A stretch of DNA of 64,000 nucleotides from Haliea sp964022665 (GTDB lineage Bacteria; Pseudomonadota; Gammaproteobacteria; Pseudomonadales; Halieaceae), in NCBI GenBank assembly GCA_964022665.1, contig CAXIDF010000019.1, positions 21,827 through 85,826 on the forward strand, read 5' to 3'. Position 1 is the first letter of the stretch. The number at the start of each line of letters is the position of its first letter. Position numbers and translations under genes: made by a program. This document shows positions 26,934-35,004 of the stretch, piece by piece. The notes under the pieces were generated by a model that saw only the letters and a list, made by a program, of their open reading frames with translations, searched no databases and was not told where the DNA came from.

Positions 26934-27319
26934 AGTTCTATTCGCGTAAATGGGTCAAGCCGGAAAACCTGAACCCGCACGGCAGCCTGTTCGGGGGCCA
27001 GTTGCTCAGCTGGATCGACGAAGAGGCCGTCATCTACGCCATGTGCCAGCTGGGCAGAAACCGGCACCTGGTCACCAAGTTCATGTCGGAAATCAATTTC
27101 GTCAGCTCCGCCCACCAGGGTGACATCATTGAAATGGGCGTGGAAGTGATCGCCTGCGGCCGCACCTCGGTCACCCTGCGGGCCGAGGTCAGGAACAAAC
27201 TGACCAAACAGACCATCATCTCCATCGACCGTATTGTGTTTGTGAACCTGGACGACGACGGCGCACCCCTGCCCCACGGCTACGCCTGGCTGGGCCCGGA
27301 GGGCGATGCCGCACACTAG
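26930..27319 (+). CDS. hotdog-fold acyl-CoA thioesterase (YciA/BFIT type)
   Basis: 129 residues. The hotdog helix motif NPHGSLFGGQLLSWIDEEAV (residues 14-33) has the Gly-Gly and Asp30 expected for the acyl-CoA hydrolase (YciA/ACOT) subfamily. VTKFMSEINFVSSAHQGDII follows as the central strand region. Length is normal for a single hotdog unit, which works as a multimer. It should release free acids from CoA thioesters in the cytosol. Its ATG overlaps the stop of the FAD oxidase by ATGA. It is convergent with the DUF2959 gene. Confidence 0.92.
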   Translation: MKFYSRKWVKPENLNPHGSLFGGQLLSWIDEEAVIYAMCQLGRNRHLVTKFMSEINFVSSAHQGDIIEMGVEVIACGRTSVTLRAEVRNKLTKQTIISIDRIVFVNLDDDGAPLPHGYAWLGPEGDAAH

Positions 27320-27367
27320 GCCACGCTGCCTACCGTCCAGTCCACGGAGCAGCAACCCTGACTGTGG

Positions 27368-28024
27368 CTATTGCATGGAATCCATGAAACGGCCCGCCTC
27401 GGCAATGGAGTCTTCCATGTCCGCGATCAGGGAAGCGGTTGCCTGCTCGATGGTGTTCAGCTCGCCCTGCAGGGAGCCAATGGCACGCGCATTCAGGTTA
27501 TGGCGCAGAAAGGTGACGTGATCCTTCAGGATAGTCAGCACGGGCTCCATGGAGCGCTCCGCGCGCTGCATGGCTTGCAACATGACCGCATACTCAGAGC
27601 GCGTTTCGTTCAGCAGTTTGCGGCTTTGCCGTGCCATCCCGGCATCTGCAAAGCCGTCTATCTCATCATCCCATTCATCGAAGAGGTCCTCCGCCACTGA
27701 CTCTACGGCCTCGATGCGCGCAGACACTTCTTCTGCATCACGCTCACAGCGCTGGTATTCAGCGTTGAGGCGATCGTAAACCTTCTCGAGCTCGCCACCG
27801 TCGACATCGATGATGCTGCGGTACTGCTCCAGCGCGGAGGCGAACTGCGTCTTGGCCTCCTCCTGGGACTTCCGGGTATCGTCAATCCGATCCACCATAA
27901 TCTCGCGCTTTTCAATACCGAGCTTCTCCAGCGCTCCGTAATAAGTACTGGAACACCCGGCAAGTATGGACAACAGCACAAGACACGACAGGGCAGTACG
28001 CAAACGAACGAGAACGCAGGTCAT
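27368..28024 (-). CDS. DUF2959 lipoprotein
   Basis: 218 residues with a lipoprotein signal: hydrophobic core to residue 20, then the lipobox LAGC (Cys about 23). The rest is almost entirely helical and acidic, with the sequences SSTYYGALEKLGIEKREIMV and LKDHVTFLRHNLNARAIGSL that mark the DUF2959 family, found mainly in marine gammaproteobacteria. A ggag lies 8 bases before the ATG. It is probably anchored in the outer membrane on the periplasmic side; the coiled coil may hold it to a partner. Function unknown. It stands alone, with about 100 bases of non-coding DNA upstream. Confidence 0.9.
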   Translation of the reverse strand: MTCVLVRLRTALSCLVLLSILAGCSSTYYGALEKLGIEKREIMVDRIDDTRKSQEEAKTQFASALEQYRSIIDVDGGELEKVYDRLNAEYQRCERDAEEVSARIEAVESVAEDLFDEWDDEIDGFADAGMARQSRKLLNETRSEYAVMLQAMQRAERSMEPVLTILKDHVTFLRHNLNARAIGSLQGELNTIEQATASLIADMEDSIAEAGRFMDSMQ

Positions 28025-28127
28025 GATATTTTCTCCACACAGCCAGTTCTTCTAGAGCTTACACCAGTCAATCGCCAGAGAGGAACCGCTGATCTTTCTG
28101 GCGCGGCGACCTTCTCCAACCCCAGAT

Positions 28128-28538
28128 TCAGGCAGGATCGCCGAGTACGGCAATGGCGGATATTTCGATCAGCATCTCTGGATACGCCAGCTGGGTGACG
28201 CCTACCAGAGTGGAGGCATTGGGCGGGAACGGTTCCCCATCGAGTGCCTGGCCCATCGCCCTGACGAGCAGCTCGGTCTTTTCCGGCGTCAGGTCGACAA
28301 TGTAGATTGTGCTTGAAACGACATTTTGTGGTGTGGCACTGACCGCCTCCAGGGCGATACGCAGATTGCTGAATACCTGCAGGGCCTGTTTGAACAGGTC
28401 TCCTCGACCAACAAGCTGAAAATTTTCATCGTAGGAGCCTTGTCCAGCGATGTAGGCGGTGCGCCCGGTGGCCACCACAACCTGGCTCATACCCTGTACC
28501 TGAAAAAGTCCACGGGGCTGTATGTGTTCGATATTCAT
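28128..28538 (-). CDS. RidA-family protein lacking the catalytic arginine
   Basis: 136 residues, the usual length for the YjgF/YER057c/UK114 (RidA) fold: TAYIAGQGSYDENFQLVGRG near residue 27 and PEMLIEISAIAVLGDP at the end. In RidA proper an Arg in the segment P-P-x-R-T-x-V-x-V binds the 2-iminoacid carboxylate; here that segment reads PPNASTLVGV, without Arg. It is therefore likely one of the Rid subfamilies that do not deaminate enamines, and its role is unknown. An aagga lies 6 bases before the ATG. A MOSC remnant lies immediately upstream in the same direction. Confidence 0.9.
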   Translation of the reverse strand: MNIEHIQPRGLFQVQGMSQVVVATGRTAYIAGQGSYDENFQLVGRGDLFKQALQVFSNLRIALEAVSATPQNVVSSTIYIVDLTPEKTELLVRAMGQALDGEPFPPNASTLVGVTQLAYPEMLIEISAIAVLGDPA

Positions 28539-28550
28539 CGCAATTCCTTA

Positions 28551-28840
28551 TTATGATTGTAGCAAGAGCACCGGGTCACCGACTTTTATCTTGCCGGTCT
28601 CGACGACCCTGGCGTTGACGCCCAGATTACGACTTACATGTTCCGCCATGGCCCTGGGGAGCCCTTTTCCTCTCGCAGGTCAAAGCCCGGCTGTGCACGG
28701 CCCGGCATTGAGCAGCGCGATGTCGGCGAATCGATGTGCAGAGAGACGCCGCCCGCTCCAATGAGTACGCTGTGCAGACTTTCGCCGCCACAGCTCTTCA
28801 CCGGATAACGCCAGAGTTCCTTTACAGTCGCGATTCTCAT
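28551..28840 (-). pseudogene. MOSC-domain protein gene remnant with internal deletion
   Basis: The minus strand from 28840 opens MRIATVKELWRYPVKSCGGES, the first strand of MOSC N-terminal domains. From about 28634 to 28551, in another frame, it closes with the last strands (HVSRNLGVNARVVETGKIKV, then GDPVLL and a stop). Intact MOSC proteins are about 220-280 residues, so roughly two thirds is missing and the frame is broken between the pieces. MOSC enzymes handle molybdenum-cofactor sulfur or reduce N-hydroxylated compounds; this copy should be dead. Confidence 0.75.
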
Positions 28841-29126
28841 AACAGCACTTCCCCGCCATCCTCAACCGTCAGCATGCCTCAGCAAACAGAGTATTGCTAC
28901 GGGCGCGCGGGGCGAACCGAAGAGGCAGTCATCGATAAGAAGCGTGACGTGCAGTCTGTTTCTCAGCAAGATTTCCACCTCTGTCTGTCAAGCCAGCTGC
29001 CTGTCGTTGGGACGCAGGAGTCGCGGCACGGTGCGCCGCCGGCGAGAGCATATATTCCTTCGACGAAATCGATTAAGCTTCGCGCCCCATTTTTCTGACT
29101 CGGAGGGCTGCCGCCTTCAATCCAAT
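28841..29126. other. non-coding or uncertain leader before the HPP-CBS gene
   Basis: The frame of the HPP gene stays open back to 28944, but that stretch (Ser/Arg/Leu-rich) does not resemble the family, and no ribosome site supports a start there. No other gene is seen. Confidence 0.4.
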
Positions 29127-30329
29127 GTGCAAAAACTAGCTTCGGTTGTACTGAAAATACGCCGCGTCCTGCGGCACGCCCTCGCCTCACTCGGCCCAGC
29201 GATGGCAGCGCCACCCGCTGCCGAAGCGCTGCGCGCCGCTGTCGGTGCCGGACTGGCACTTTTCCTCTGCGGGAGTATGCTGGCCTGGCTCGCCGCTGAC
29301 GGAACGCCGGGCAGCGACGGCGGGCTATTTCTCATTGCACCCCTAGGTGCCAGCGCGTTCCTCCTGTTTGCCTTGCCAAACTCGCCGTTGGCGCAACCCT
29401 GGTCGACGGTGGTCGGCAATTCGGTGTCAGGTGTCGTAGCGGTTACAGTCCTGTTGTTGGCCGGTTCGGGTCCTGTCGCCGCGGGTGTTGCGGTAGCCGG
29501 CGCCATGGTCGCCATGTCTCTGTTGCGCGCGATGCATCCGCCGGGCGGAGCCATCGCACTGGCAACAATGCTCGCCGGAGACCAGGTTGTGGAGCTGGCC
29601 TATGGTTTCGTGTTGGCACCGATTCTTCTGGACACGCTCTTGCTGGTGTTCGCGGCCATGCTGTTCCACCGCCTCACCGGTCGCACCTACCCCCTCGGGC
29701 GCTATCCGGAACCGGGCCGCCACGGCACCACCGATCCAGATCCGCTGCTCCGCCTAGGGCTCAATTCTGAAGAGCTGCAACAGCTGGTGCAGCGCTTTCG
29801 GCAGTCCACCAACATCGGCCTTGAGGACCTTGCAGAAATGCTGGCCGCAGCGGAGGAAACCCTTGCGACAAAGAAAGTTGGCAACCTCACCTGTGCCGAC
29901 ATCATGTCACGTCATCTGGTGACTGTGACTTCGGGGACATCGCTCACCCGTGTCGCTGCGCTGTTTCGCGCGCACCATTTCAAAACCCTGCCGGTGGTTG
30001 ACGAGAACGGCAGGATTGCCGGAATCATTTCTCAGAACGACTTCATACAGCGAGCCATTGCCGCTCCGGAACCCCGTGCCTCCACCCTACTTGGTGGCAC
30101 ACCCCGAGCGACGATGCGCTGGCGCGGACGCGCTGCTGATATCATGACCACGCCTGTCATATCCGTGAAGGATACAACGCCCGTGGGTGCGCTCATTCCT
30201 TTGCTTGCGGACCACGGTGTGCAGGCGGTGCCGATCAATGCGGACGCGAGACTGGTAGGTGTAGTCACCCGGTCGGATCTACTGGCTGTACTCGCGGAGC
30301 ATATCGCGCGGGATGACGGCGTAATTTGA
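29127..30329 (+). CDS. HPP-family integral membrane protein with C-terminal CBS pair
   Basis: 400 residues if GTG at 29127 is the start; ATG at 29202 is an alternative, and the start is not certain. The N-terminal half has about five membrane helices with the HPP signature MHPPGGAIALATML (about residues 138-151) and GGLFLIAPLGASAFLLF (about 68-84). The C-terminal half carries two CBS motifs (about 255-310 and 335-390), with typical ADIMSRHLVTV, KTLPVVDENGRIAGIIS and ADIMTTPVISV. HPP proteins are linked to nitrite transport in chloroplasts and cyanobacteria; the bacterial CBS-fused form is uncharacterised. The CBS pair would bind an adenine nucleotide and gate transport. It has no operon partner. 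Confidence 0.88.
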   Translation: MQKLASVVLKIRRVLRHALASLGPAMAAPPAAEALRAAVGAGLALFLCGSMLAWLAADGTPGSDGGLFLIAPLGASAFLLFALPNSPLAQPWSTVVGNSVSGVVAVTVLLLAGSGPVAAGVAVAGAMVAMSLLRAMHPPGGAIALATMLAGDQVVELAYGFVLAPILLDTLLLVFAAMLFHRLTGRTYPLGRYPEPGRHGTTDPDPLLRLGLNSEELQQLVQRFRQSTNIGLEDLAEMLAAAEETLATKKVGNLTCADIMSRHLVTVTSGTSLTRVAALFRAHHFKTLPVVDENGRIAGIISQNDFIQRAIAAPEPRASTLLGGTPRATMRWRGRAADIMTTPVISVKDTTPVGALIPLLADHGVQAVPINADARLVGVVTRSDLLAVLAEHIARDDGVI

Positions 30330-30409
30330 GAATTACAGATTGCGCGTGCCACTATATTGAAGAAACCCACATCCCAGGTACGGGTCGCACAACGCCACGC
30401 GGAGTCGCC

Positions 30410-31801
30410 ATGGTTAATTCCTTTTCCGCCAACATGGCCAGAAATTATTCATTCTGGCAGCATAAATACGGAGACTATCGCCCGAATCCTCCCCTTCCGG
30501 CCGGTGATCACAATGTCGACGTTTTGATTATCGGGGCAGGTTACACAGGGTTGACGGCAGCCAGAGAAGTCATGCGTGACAGCTCCGGTTTAAACGTTAT
30601 GGTGCTGGACGCAAACGAAGTCGGCTTTGGCGCCTCGGGCCGCAATGGTGGCTTTAACATGACACTCTTTGGTGTAGAGCCGGAGGTCACAGTGTTGCGC
30701 TGGGGCAAAACCAGGGCCCGCGAAGCTCAGGCGTACATGCAGCAAGCCGTTGCCTATGTCCACGACCTGGTCAGGAATGAAGGTTTGGACTCCGACTATG
30801 ACCACACCGGTATGTTACGGGTTGCTTACACACGACAACAGGAAGAGCGGCTGAAAAGTACCTATCGCTTACTGTGTGATCTTGCGACGGATAACAAATA
30901 CTGTTTTCTCAATCAGGCAGAAGTGGCAGAGAAGTTAAACGCCCCGCAGATTCGCGCCGCTATCTATGAGCCGGAAACCGGCATCCTCGATCCCTGCAAA
31001 CACGTGAGAGCGCTAAAAAAACTCGCAGCGCGCGCCGGTGCAAAGATTTATGAAAACTCGGCGGTTACCAGCATTCACCGAACCCAGCATGGGGTGGTGG
31101 TGAACACCCAAAACGCCACTGTGCGGTCAAAAAAGCTGGTGTTGGCCACAAATGCGTGGACCCATACGTTATCCGGCCCCCGGAAATTACGCAGCCGACA
31201 GCGAGCTGTCTGGACCTACCAGGTTGTGTCTGAGCCCCTGACTACGGAAGAGTGGAATGTACTGGGTTGGGCGGATCGCGTGTCCATTGAGGACAATCGC
31301 CAGTTGGTTCACTACTCGCGAGTTACCCGCTGCGGGCGAATTACGATGGGCGGCGGCGATATCGGATTCGAATACGGTAATGGCATGGATAGCTGGCACA
31401 GCCCAAAAATCTGGCAGGATCTCGAAGCTCACCTTCGGTGGCTATTTCCGTCTCTAACGCATAAGAAAATCGACTATAAATGGGGCGGTGCCGTGTCGGC
31501 CAATCTCGATATGACTCCAGAAATCGGGTTTATCGGCGACCGTAACATCATTTATTCAACCGGTTGCATCGGGCACGGCGTATCGCTAACGCAATTGAAC
31601 GGCCGGCTGATTGCAGACCTGATTTCTGATATAGATAGCGAACTCAGCCGATTTTGGATTGTGAACAGGAACGCTATTCCTGTTCCACCCGGAAACCTGC
31701 TCCCGTATTTGGGCATTAACGCGATCTCCCGTGTATTGAAGGGTGTGGACTGGTTTGAAGAGCGGAATCTTCTCAGACCGGCTAGCGTGGTCAAAAACTG
31801 A
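30410..31801 (+). CDS. FAD-dependent oxidoreductase (DadA/PuuB type)
   Basis: 463 residues from the ATG at 30410, with cggag 7 bases upstream; the frame is open to 30326 but without a ribosome site. The FAD dinucleotide motif DVLIIGAGYTGLTAAREV lies at about 36-53, and GFGASGRNGGFN (about 73-84) is the second flavin motif seen in gamma-glutamylputrescine oxidases and D-amino-acid dehydrogenases. The C-terminal flavin-closing segment is IIYSTGCIGHGVSLTQLNG. It probably oxidises an amine or amino acid. Base composition is clearly lower in G+C than its neighbours (25 of 60 bases from 31501), which suggests acquisition by transfer. It stands alone. Confidence 0.9.
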   Translation: MVNSFSANMARNYSFWQHKYGDYRPNPPLPAGDHNVDVLIIGAGYTGLTAAREVMRDSSGLNVMVLDANEVGFGASGRNGGFNMTLFGVEPEVTVLRWGKTRAREAQAYMQQAVAYVHDLVRNEGLDSDYDHTGMLRVAYTRQQEERLKSTYRLLCDLATDNKYCFLNQAEVAEKLNAPQIRAAIYEPETGILDPCKHVRALKKLAARAGAKIYENSAVTSIHRTQHGVVVNTQNATVRSKKLVLATNAWTHTLSGPRKLRSRQRAVWTYQVVSEPLTTEEWNVLGWADRVSIEDNRQLVHYSRVTRCGRITMGGGDIGFEYGNGMDSWHSPKIWQDLEAHLRWLFPSLTHKKIDYKWGGAVSANLDMTPEIGFIGDRNIIYSTGCIGHGVSLTQLNGRLIADLISDIDSELSRFWIVNRNAIPVPPGNLLPYLGINAISRVLKGVDWFEERNLLRPASVVKN

Positions 31802-31868
31802 CAACTTGGCGAACTGGCGTTGTTTTTCCGGCTAGACGCTTGGTTATTATTCTGGCCAGCATTCGAGC

Positions 31869-31894
31869 TGCACTTCCTGCTTTACGGAAGTGCA
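31869..31894. terminator. hairpin between convergent genes, possible bidirectional terminator
   Basis: TGCACTTCC (31869-31877) and GGAAGTGCA (31886-31894) form a perfect 9-bp stem with an 8-base loop. It lies between the stops at 31801 (+) and 31913 (-). No T-run follows on either strand. Confidence 0.4.
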
Positions 31895-31912
31895 ATCTCC
31901 AACACCACTCGA

Positions 31913-32353
31913 CTAATCAGCGGTGCCGGCATGCGGGTGCATCTTGATGAGCCCAGAGAACTGAAAGATCAGAAAGCCAATGGCCGACAGCACGAGGGCG
32001 ATTTCATAGCGAGCGTACGCGACCGACAACCCGATTGCACCGGTTAACCATAAACCCGCGGCGGTAGCAGTGCCCTGGGCCCGACTTCCCCGCTTGATAA
32101 TGGAACCGCCGCCAATAAAGCCCATGCCCGTGATGATCCCATACATAATACGTGCCTCGGCTTCCCCCTCGTCGTAGACATCCATACCCACAAGCATGAA
32201 GGCGCAGGAGGCAATGGCAACCAGGGGAAAGGTTCTTAACCCGGCCCCGTAGGCCTTGTATTCGCGATTAATCGCAATGGGCAACGCCAGAGTGAAGGCA
32301 ATGCCGATTTTGTACAAATGATGCCAGACGAGCTGGAAATCGATGTCGATCAT
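31913..32353 (-). CDS. MgtC/SapB-family membrane protein
   Basis: 146 residues with about four membrane helices. The N-terminal motif IAFTLALPIAINREYK (about 16-31) and GLRTFPLVAIASCAF (about 38-52), followed by GIITGMGFIGGGSIIK (about 72-87) and GTATAAGLWLTGAIGL (about 93-108), are the conserved MgtC core. It lacks the C-terminal ACT-like domain of Salmonella MgtC, as many small SapB proteins do. The family is linked to magnesium limitation and acid or host survival, through effects on ATP synthase and phosphate uptake in pathogens; its role in this organism is unknown. It is monocistronic and divergent from the patatin-like gene. Confidence 0.93.
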   Translation of the reverse strand: MIDIDFQLVWHHLYKIGIAFTLALPIAINREYKAYGAGLRTFPLVAIASCAFMLVGMDVYDEGEAEARIMYGIITGMGFIGGGSIIKRGSRAQGTATAAGLWLTGAIGLSVAYARYEIALVLSAIGFLIFQFSGLIKMHPHAGTAD

Positions 32354-32556
32354 GTTGAGCTCCCGGATAAGCGGCGCAGGTGCCCGGCCCGATGTCGCCG
32401 TGAATGCTGATCGTACCCAGAGTGGCAGCGACGCGAAACCGCTGCTCTGGATTGAGCGCAGCTGAAACTATAGTATGGCAATAGAACCCGTGCACCACCC
32501 GACGCAGTGCCCGCTCGAATCGCGCAGCCGTGCACCAGGGCCATCAAGGAGCCTTC

Positions 32557-35004
32557 ATGAACGCCAAGCAAGCACCCGACGCGGTACCGGAGCGGGAGCT
32601 GCGGCTTGCCCTCGTGTGCTACGGCGGTGTTTCCCTCGCGGTGTACATGCACGGTGTCACGCGGGAAATCCTCAAACTGGTGCGCGCCTCCCGGGCCTAC
32701 CACGCTGTGCCGGAAGATGCGGCCAGTGACACAAGCTATACCGATGCCGCGCCCCATCGCGGTGAGCTCGACACCGAAACCGTGTACTTTGAACTGTTGC
32801 AACAGATTGGCGGCCATGTGCGCCTGCGCGTTCTGGTGGACGTGATCGCGGGCGCCTCTGCCGGCGGCATCAACGGCATCATGCTCGCGCGCGCGCTGGC
32901 CTTCGACCTGTCGCTGGATGCGCACCGCAAGCTCTGGCTGGACCTTGCCGACATCGAGGCACTGCTCGATCCGGCCGCGCGGCCCTCGCGCCTGTCCAAA
33001 CTCTACATGCGCCCGTTGTTCTGGTTCGCGGGGCTGCTGCGCAAGCGCCGTAACCGGCGTGCCGGTAGTGCGGGTGAAGACCCGGAAGTGCTGCAGAACC
33101 TGTCCCTGTTCATGCGCTCGCGCTGGTTCGAGCCACCTTTCTCTGGCCCCACCATGAGCAACATGATGCTCGACGCCCTGGAATCGCTGGGCGAGGAACC
33201 GGCCGATGGCTGTCAGTCGCTGTTGCCGCCCGGACTGCCCCTCGAACTGTTCGTGACTACCACCGACTTCTGGGGGTCACCGCAAACCATTCCACTGCAC
33301 GACCCTGCGACCGTGCGCGAACGCGAACACCGCCACACATTCCACTTTCATCACCAGTTCAGCCAGAACCGCGACCTGCATCCCTCCACTCTGGGCCGCG
33401 ATCACCTGCCTTCACTGGCCTTTGCCGCACGCGCCACCAGCAGTTTTCCGGGCGCGTTCCCACCCCTGCGTCTCACAGAAATGGATGCGGTACTGGAACA
33501 ACGCAGCACCGACTGGGCGGGCAGGGGCGCTTTTATTGCCCGTCAGCTGCGCGGTGCGCGGCGTGCGGGTGAGCAGGCGGACGAGGCCGCCTTCATCGAC
33601 GGCAGCGTGTTGATGAACAAGCCCGTCTCCGTGGCGCTGGACGCCGTGCAGCGGCACCCGGCGCACCGGGAAACAGACCGCCGGTTGGTGTACCTGGAAC
33701 CGAACCCGGAGCCGGAGCGCGAGACAGCGCGCGAAGCACCCGGCTTCTTCACCACCATCCTCGGCGCGCTCTCGACCATCCCCCGGCACCAGCCCATCCG
33801 CGATGATCTGGACTGGATTGCCGCGTTCAACAACAGGGTACAACTGCATCGCGAGGTCGCCGACGGTGTGCGCAGCCAGGTGCTTGCGGCCATCGGCAGC
33901 CACCTTGAAAGCACGCTGACTGCGACACCCACAGCGGCGACCATCGCCCACTGGGGCAAGGAGGCCAACATGCGCGCAGCCTCTGATGCCGGTTATGCCT
34001 ACGAGGGCTACTCGCGGCTGAAAGTGCTCGGCTTGCTGGATGAGCTGGCGGAACTGTTTCAACGCAGCACACGCGGGCTGACGCGCGCCGACGCCGTGGC
34101 CCGGCTGCAAGCCTGGGCACGCATGGCACGCATCCGCCCGTTGGGTGACACCGCGAGCAGCGCACGGTATCAGGAGGGTGCTCCCTGGGTGCGTTTCCTG
34201 CGCAACTACGATATGCGCCATCGGCTGCGCCGGGTCATGCTGCTGATTCGTCGTGTGAACGAGCTGTACACCGACCCGGATACACTGGCGATTGCCGATT
34301 ACCGCGAGCATCTCGATCGGCTTAAATTGCGTCTCTACGCCCGCGCAGAGACGCTGCGCGAACACATGGACTGGCGCGGCGAGCACCTGCAGCGCCCCTC
34401 TGCAGAATGCCTCGATGATCACCTGAACGCCTTTCTGGTCAGGGTGCGTGAGCGCCTGGACCTGGTTGAGTTCGACGCGGCCCTGGAGAGTGACCTGGCG
34501 GCCTGGTGTGGCGAAGTCGGCGCCCGGAGCATGATGCATGAAGTGCTCACCACCTACCTGGGCTTTGCACATTACGATGTGCTGACCTACCCCATGAGCC
34601 AGAGCCGGGAAATGGATACCCTGGAGCAGATCAAGGTCGACCGCATTGCGGTAGACGATGCCAACAGCCTGCGCCAGGGCGGCGCGCGGGAGATCCTCAA
34701 GGGCGTACAGTTCGGCAATTTCGGCGCCTTCTTCTCACGTCGCTTTCGTGAGAACGACTACCTATGGGGGCGACTGACAGCGGCGGAACGGCTGGTGGAC
34801 ATTGTCGGTAGTGCGGCCCCGGAGGCCGTTGCTGCAGGATTGGACCTGCAGGACTACAAGCGGCGGCTATTCCTGGCGGTCCTGCGCGCCGAAGCGCCTC
34901 ACCTCACGAGAATCAGCGAGATGATCGCCGACCTGGAAACTGGCGCACACGCCATGGAAAACCCCGCTGCCGCGTCAACCGCCGGGGCGGTACCAGACCG
35001 GTGA
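32557..35004 (+). CDS. patatin-like phospholipase with C-terminal DUF3376-type region
   Basis: 815 residues from the ATG at 32557, with caaggag 7 bases upstream. The patatin domain covers about 15-390: oxyanion-type loop CYGGVSLAVYMHG (21-33), nucleophile Ser101 in AGASAGGING (G-X-S-X-G), and catalytic Asp348 in FIDGSVLMNKP. Together they form the Ser-Asp dyad of a lipid acyl hydrolase. The remaining 400 residues are helical and charged and match the long patatin-related proteins that carry DUF3376. No signal peptide is present, so it is cytosolic or membrane-associated. It probably hydrolyses phospholipid or storage-lipid esters. Its last 30 bases overlap the convergent DUF3604 gene. Confidence 0.92.
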   Translation: MNAKQAPDAVPERELRLALVCYGGVSLAVYMHGVTREILKLVRASRAYHAVPEDAASDTSYTDAAPHRGELDTETVYFELLQQIGGHVRLRVLVDVIAGASAGGINGIMLARALAFDLSLDAHRKLWLDLADIEALLDPAARPSRLSKLYMRPLFWFAGLLRKRRNRRAGSAGEDPEVLQNLSLFMRSRWFEPPFSGPTMSNMMLDALESLGEEPADGCQSLLPPGLPLELFVTTTDFWGSPQTIPLHDPATVREREHRHTFHFHHQFSQNRDLHPSTLGRDHLPSLAFAARATSSFPGAFPPLRLTEMDAVLEQRSTDWAGRGAFIARQLRGARRAGEQADEAAFIDGSVLMNKPVSVALDAVQRHPAHRETDRRLVYLEPNPEPERETAREAPGFFTTILGALSTIPRHQPIRDDLDWIAAFNNRVQLHREVADGVRSQVLAAIGSHLESTLTATPTAATIAHWGKEANMRAASDAGYAYEGYSRLKVLGLLDELAELFQRSTRGLTRADAVARLQAWARMARIRPLGDTASSARYQEGAPWVRFLRNYDMRHRLRRVMLLIRRVNELYTDPDTLAIADYREHLDRLKLRLYARAETLREHMDWRGEHLQRPSAECLDDHLNAFLVRVRERLDLVEFDAALESDLAAWCGEVGARSMMHEVLTTYLGFAHYDVLTYPMSQSREMDTLEQIKVDRIAVDDANSLRQGGAREILKGVQFGNFGAFFSRRFRENDYLWGRLTAAERLVDIVGSAAPEAVAAGLDLQDYKRRLFLAVLRAEAPHLTRISEMIADLETGAHAMENPAAASTAGAVPDR

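Noticed and set aside
33412..34572. Minus-strand open frame of 386 codons opposite the patatin-like gene
   Set aside because: His/Ala/Gly-rich antisense shadow in high-GC coding DNA; the plus-strand frame has the Ser-Asp dyad.
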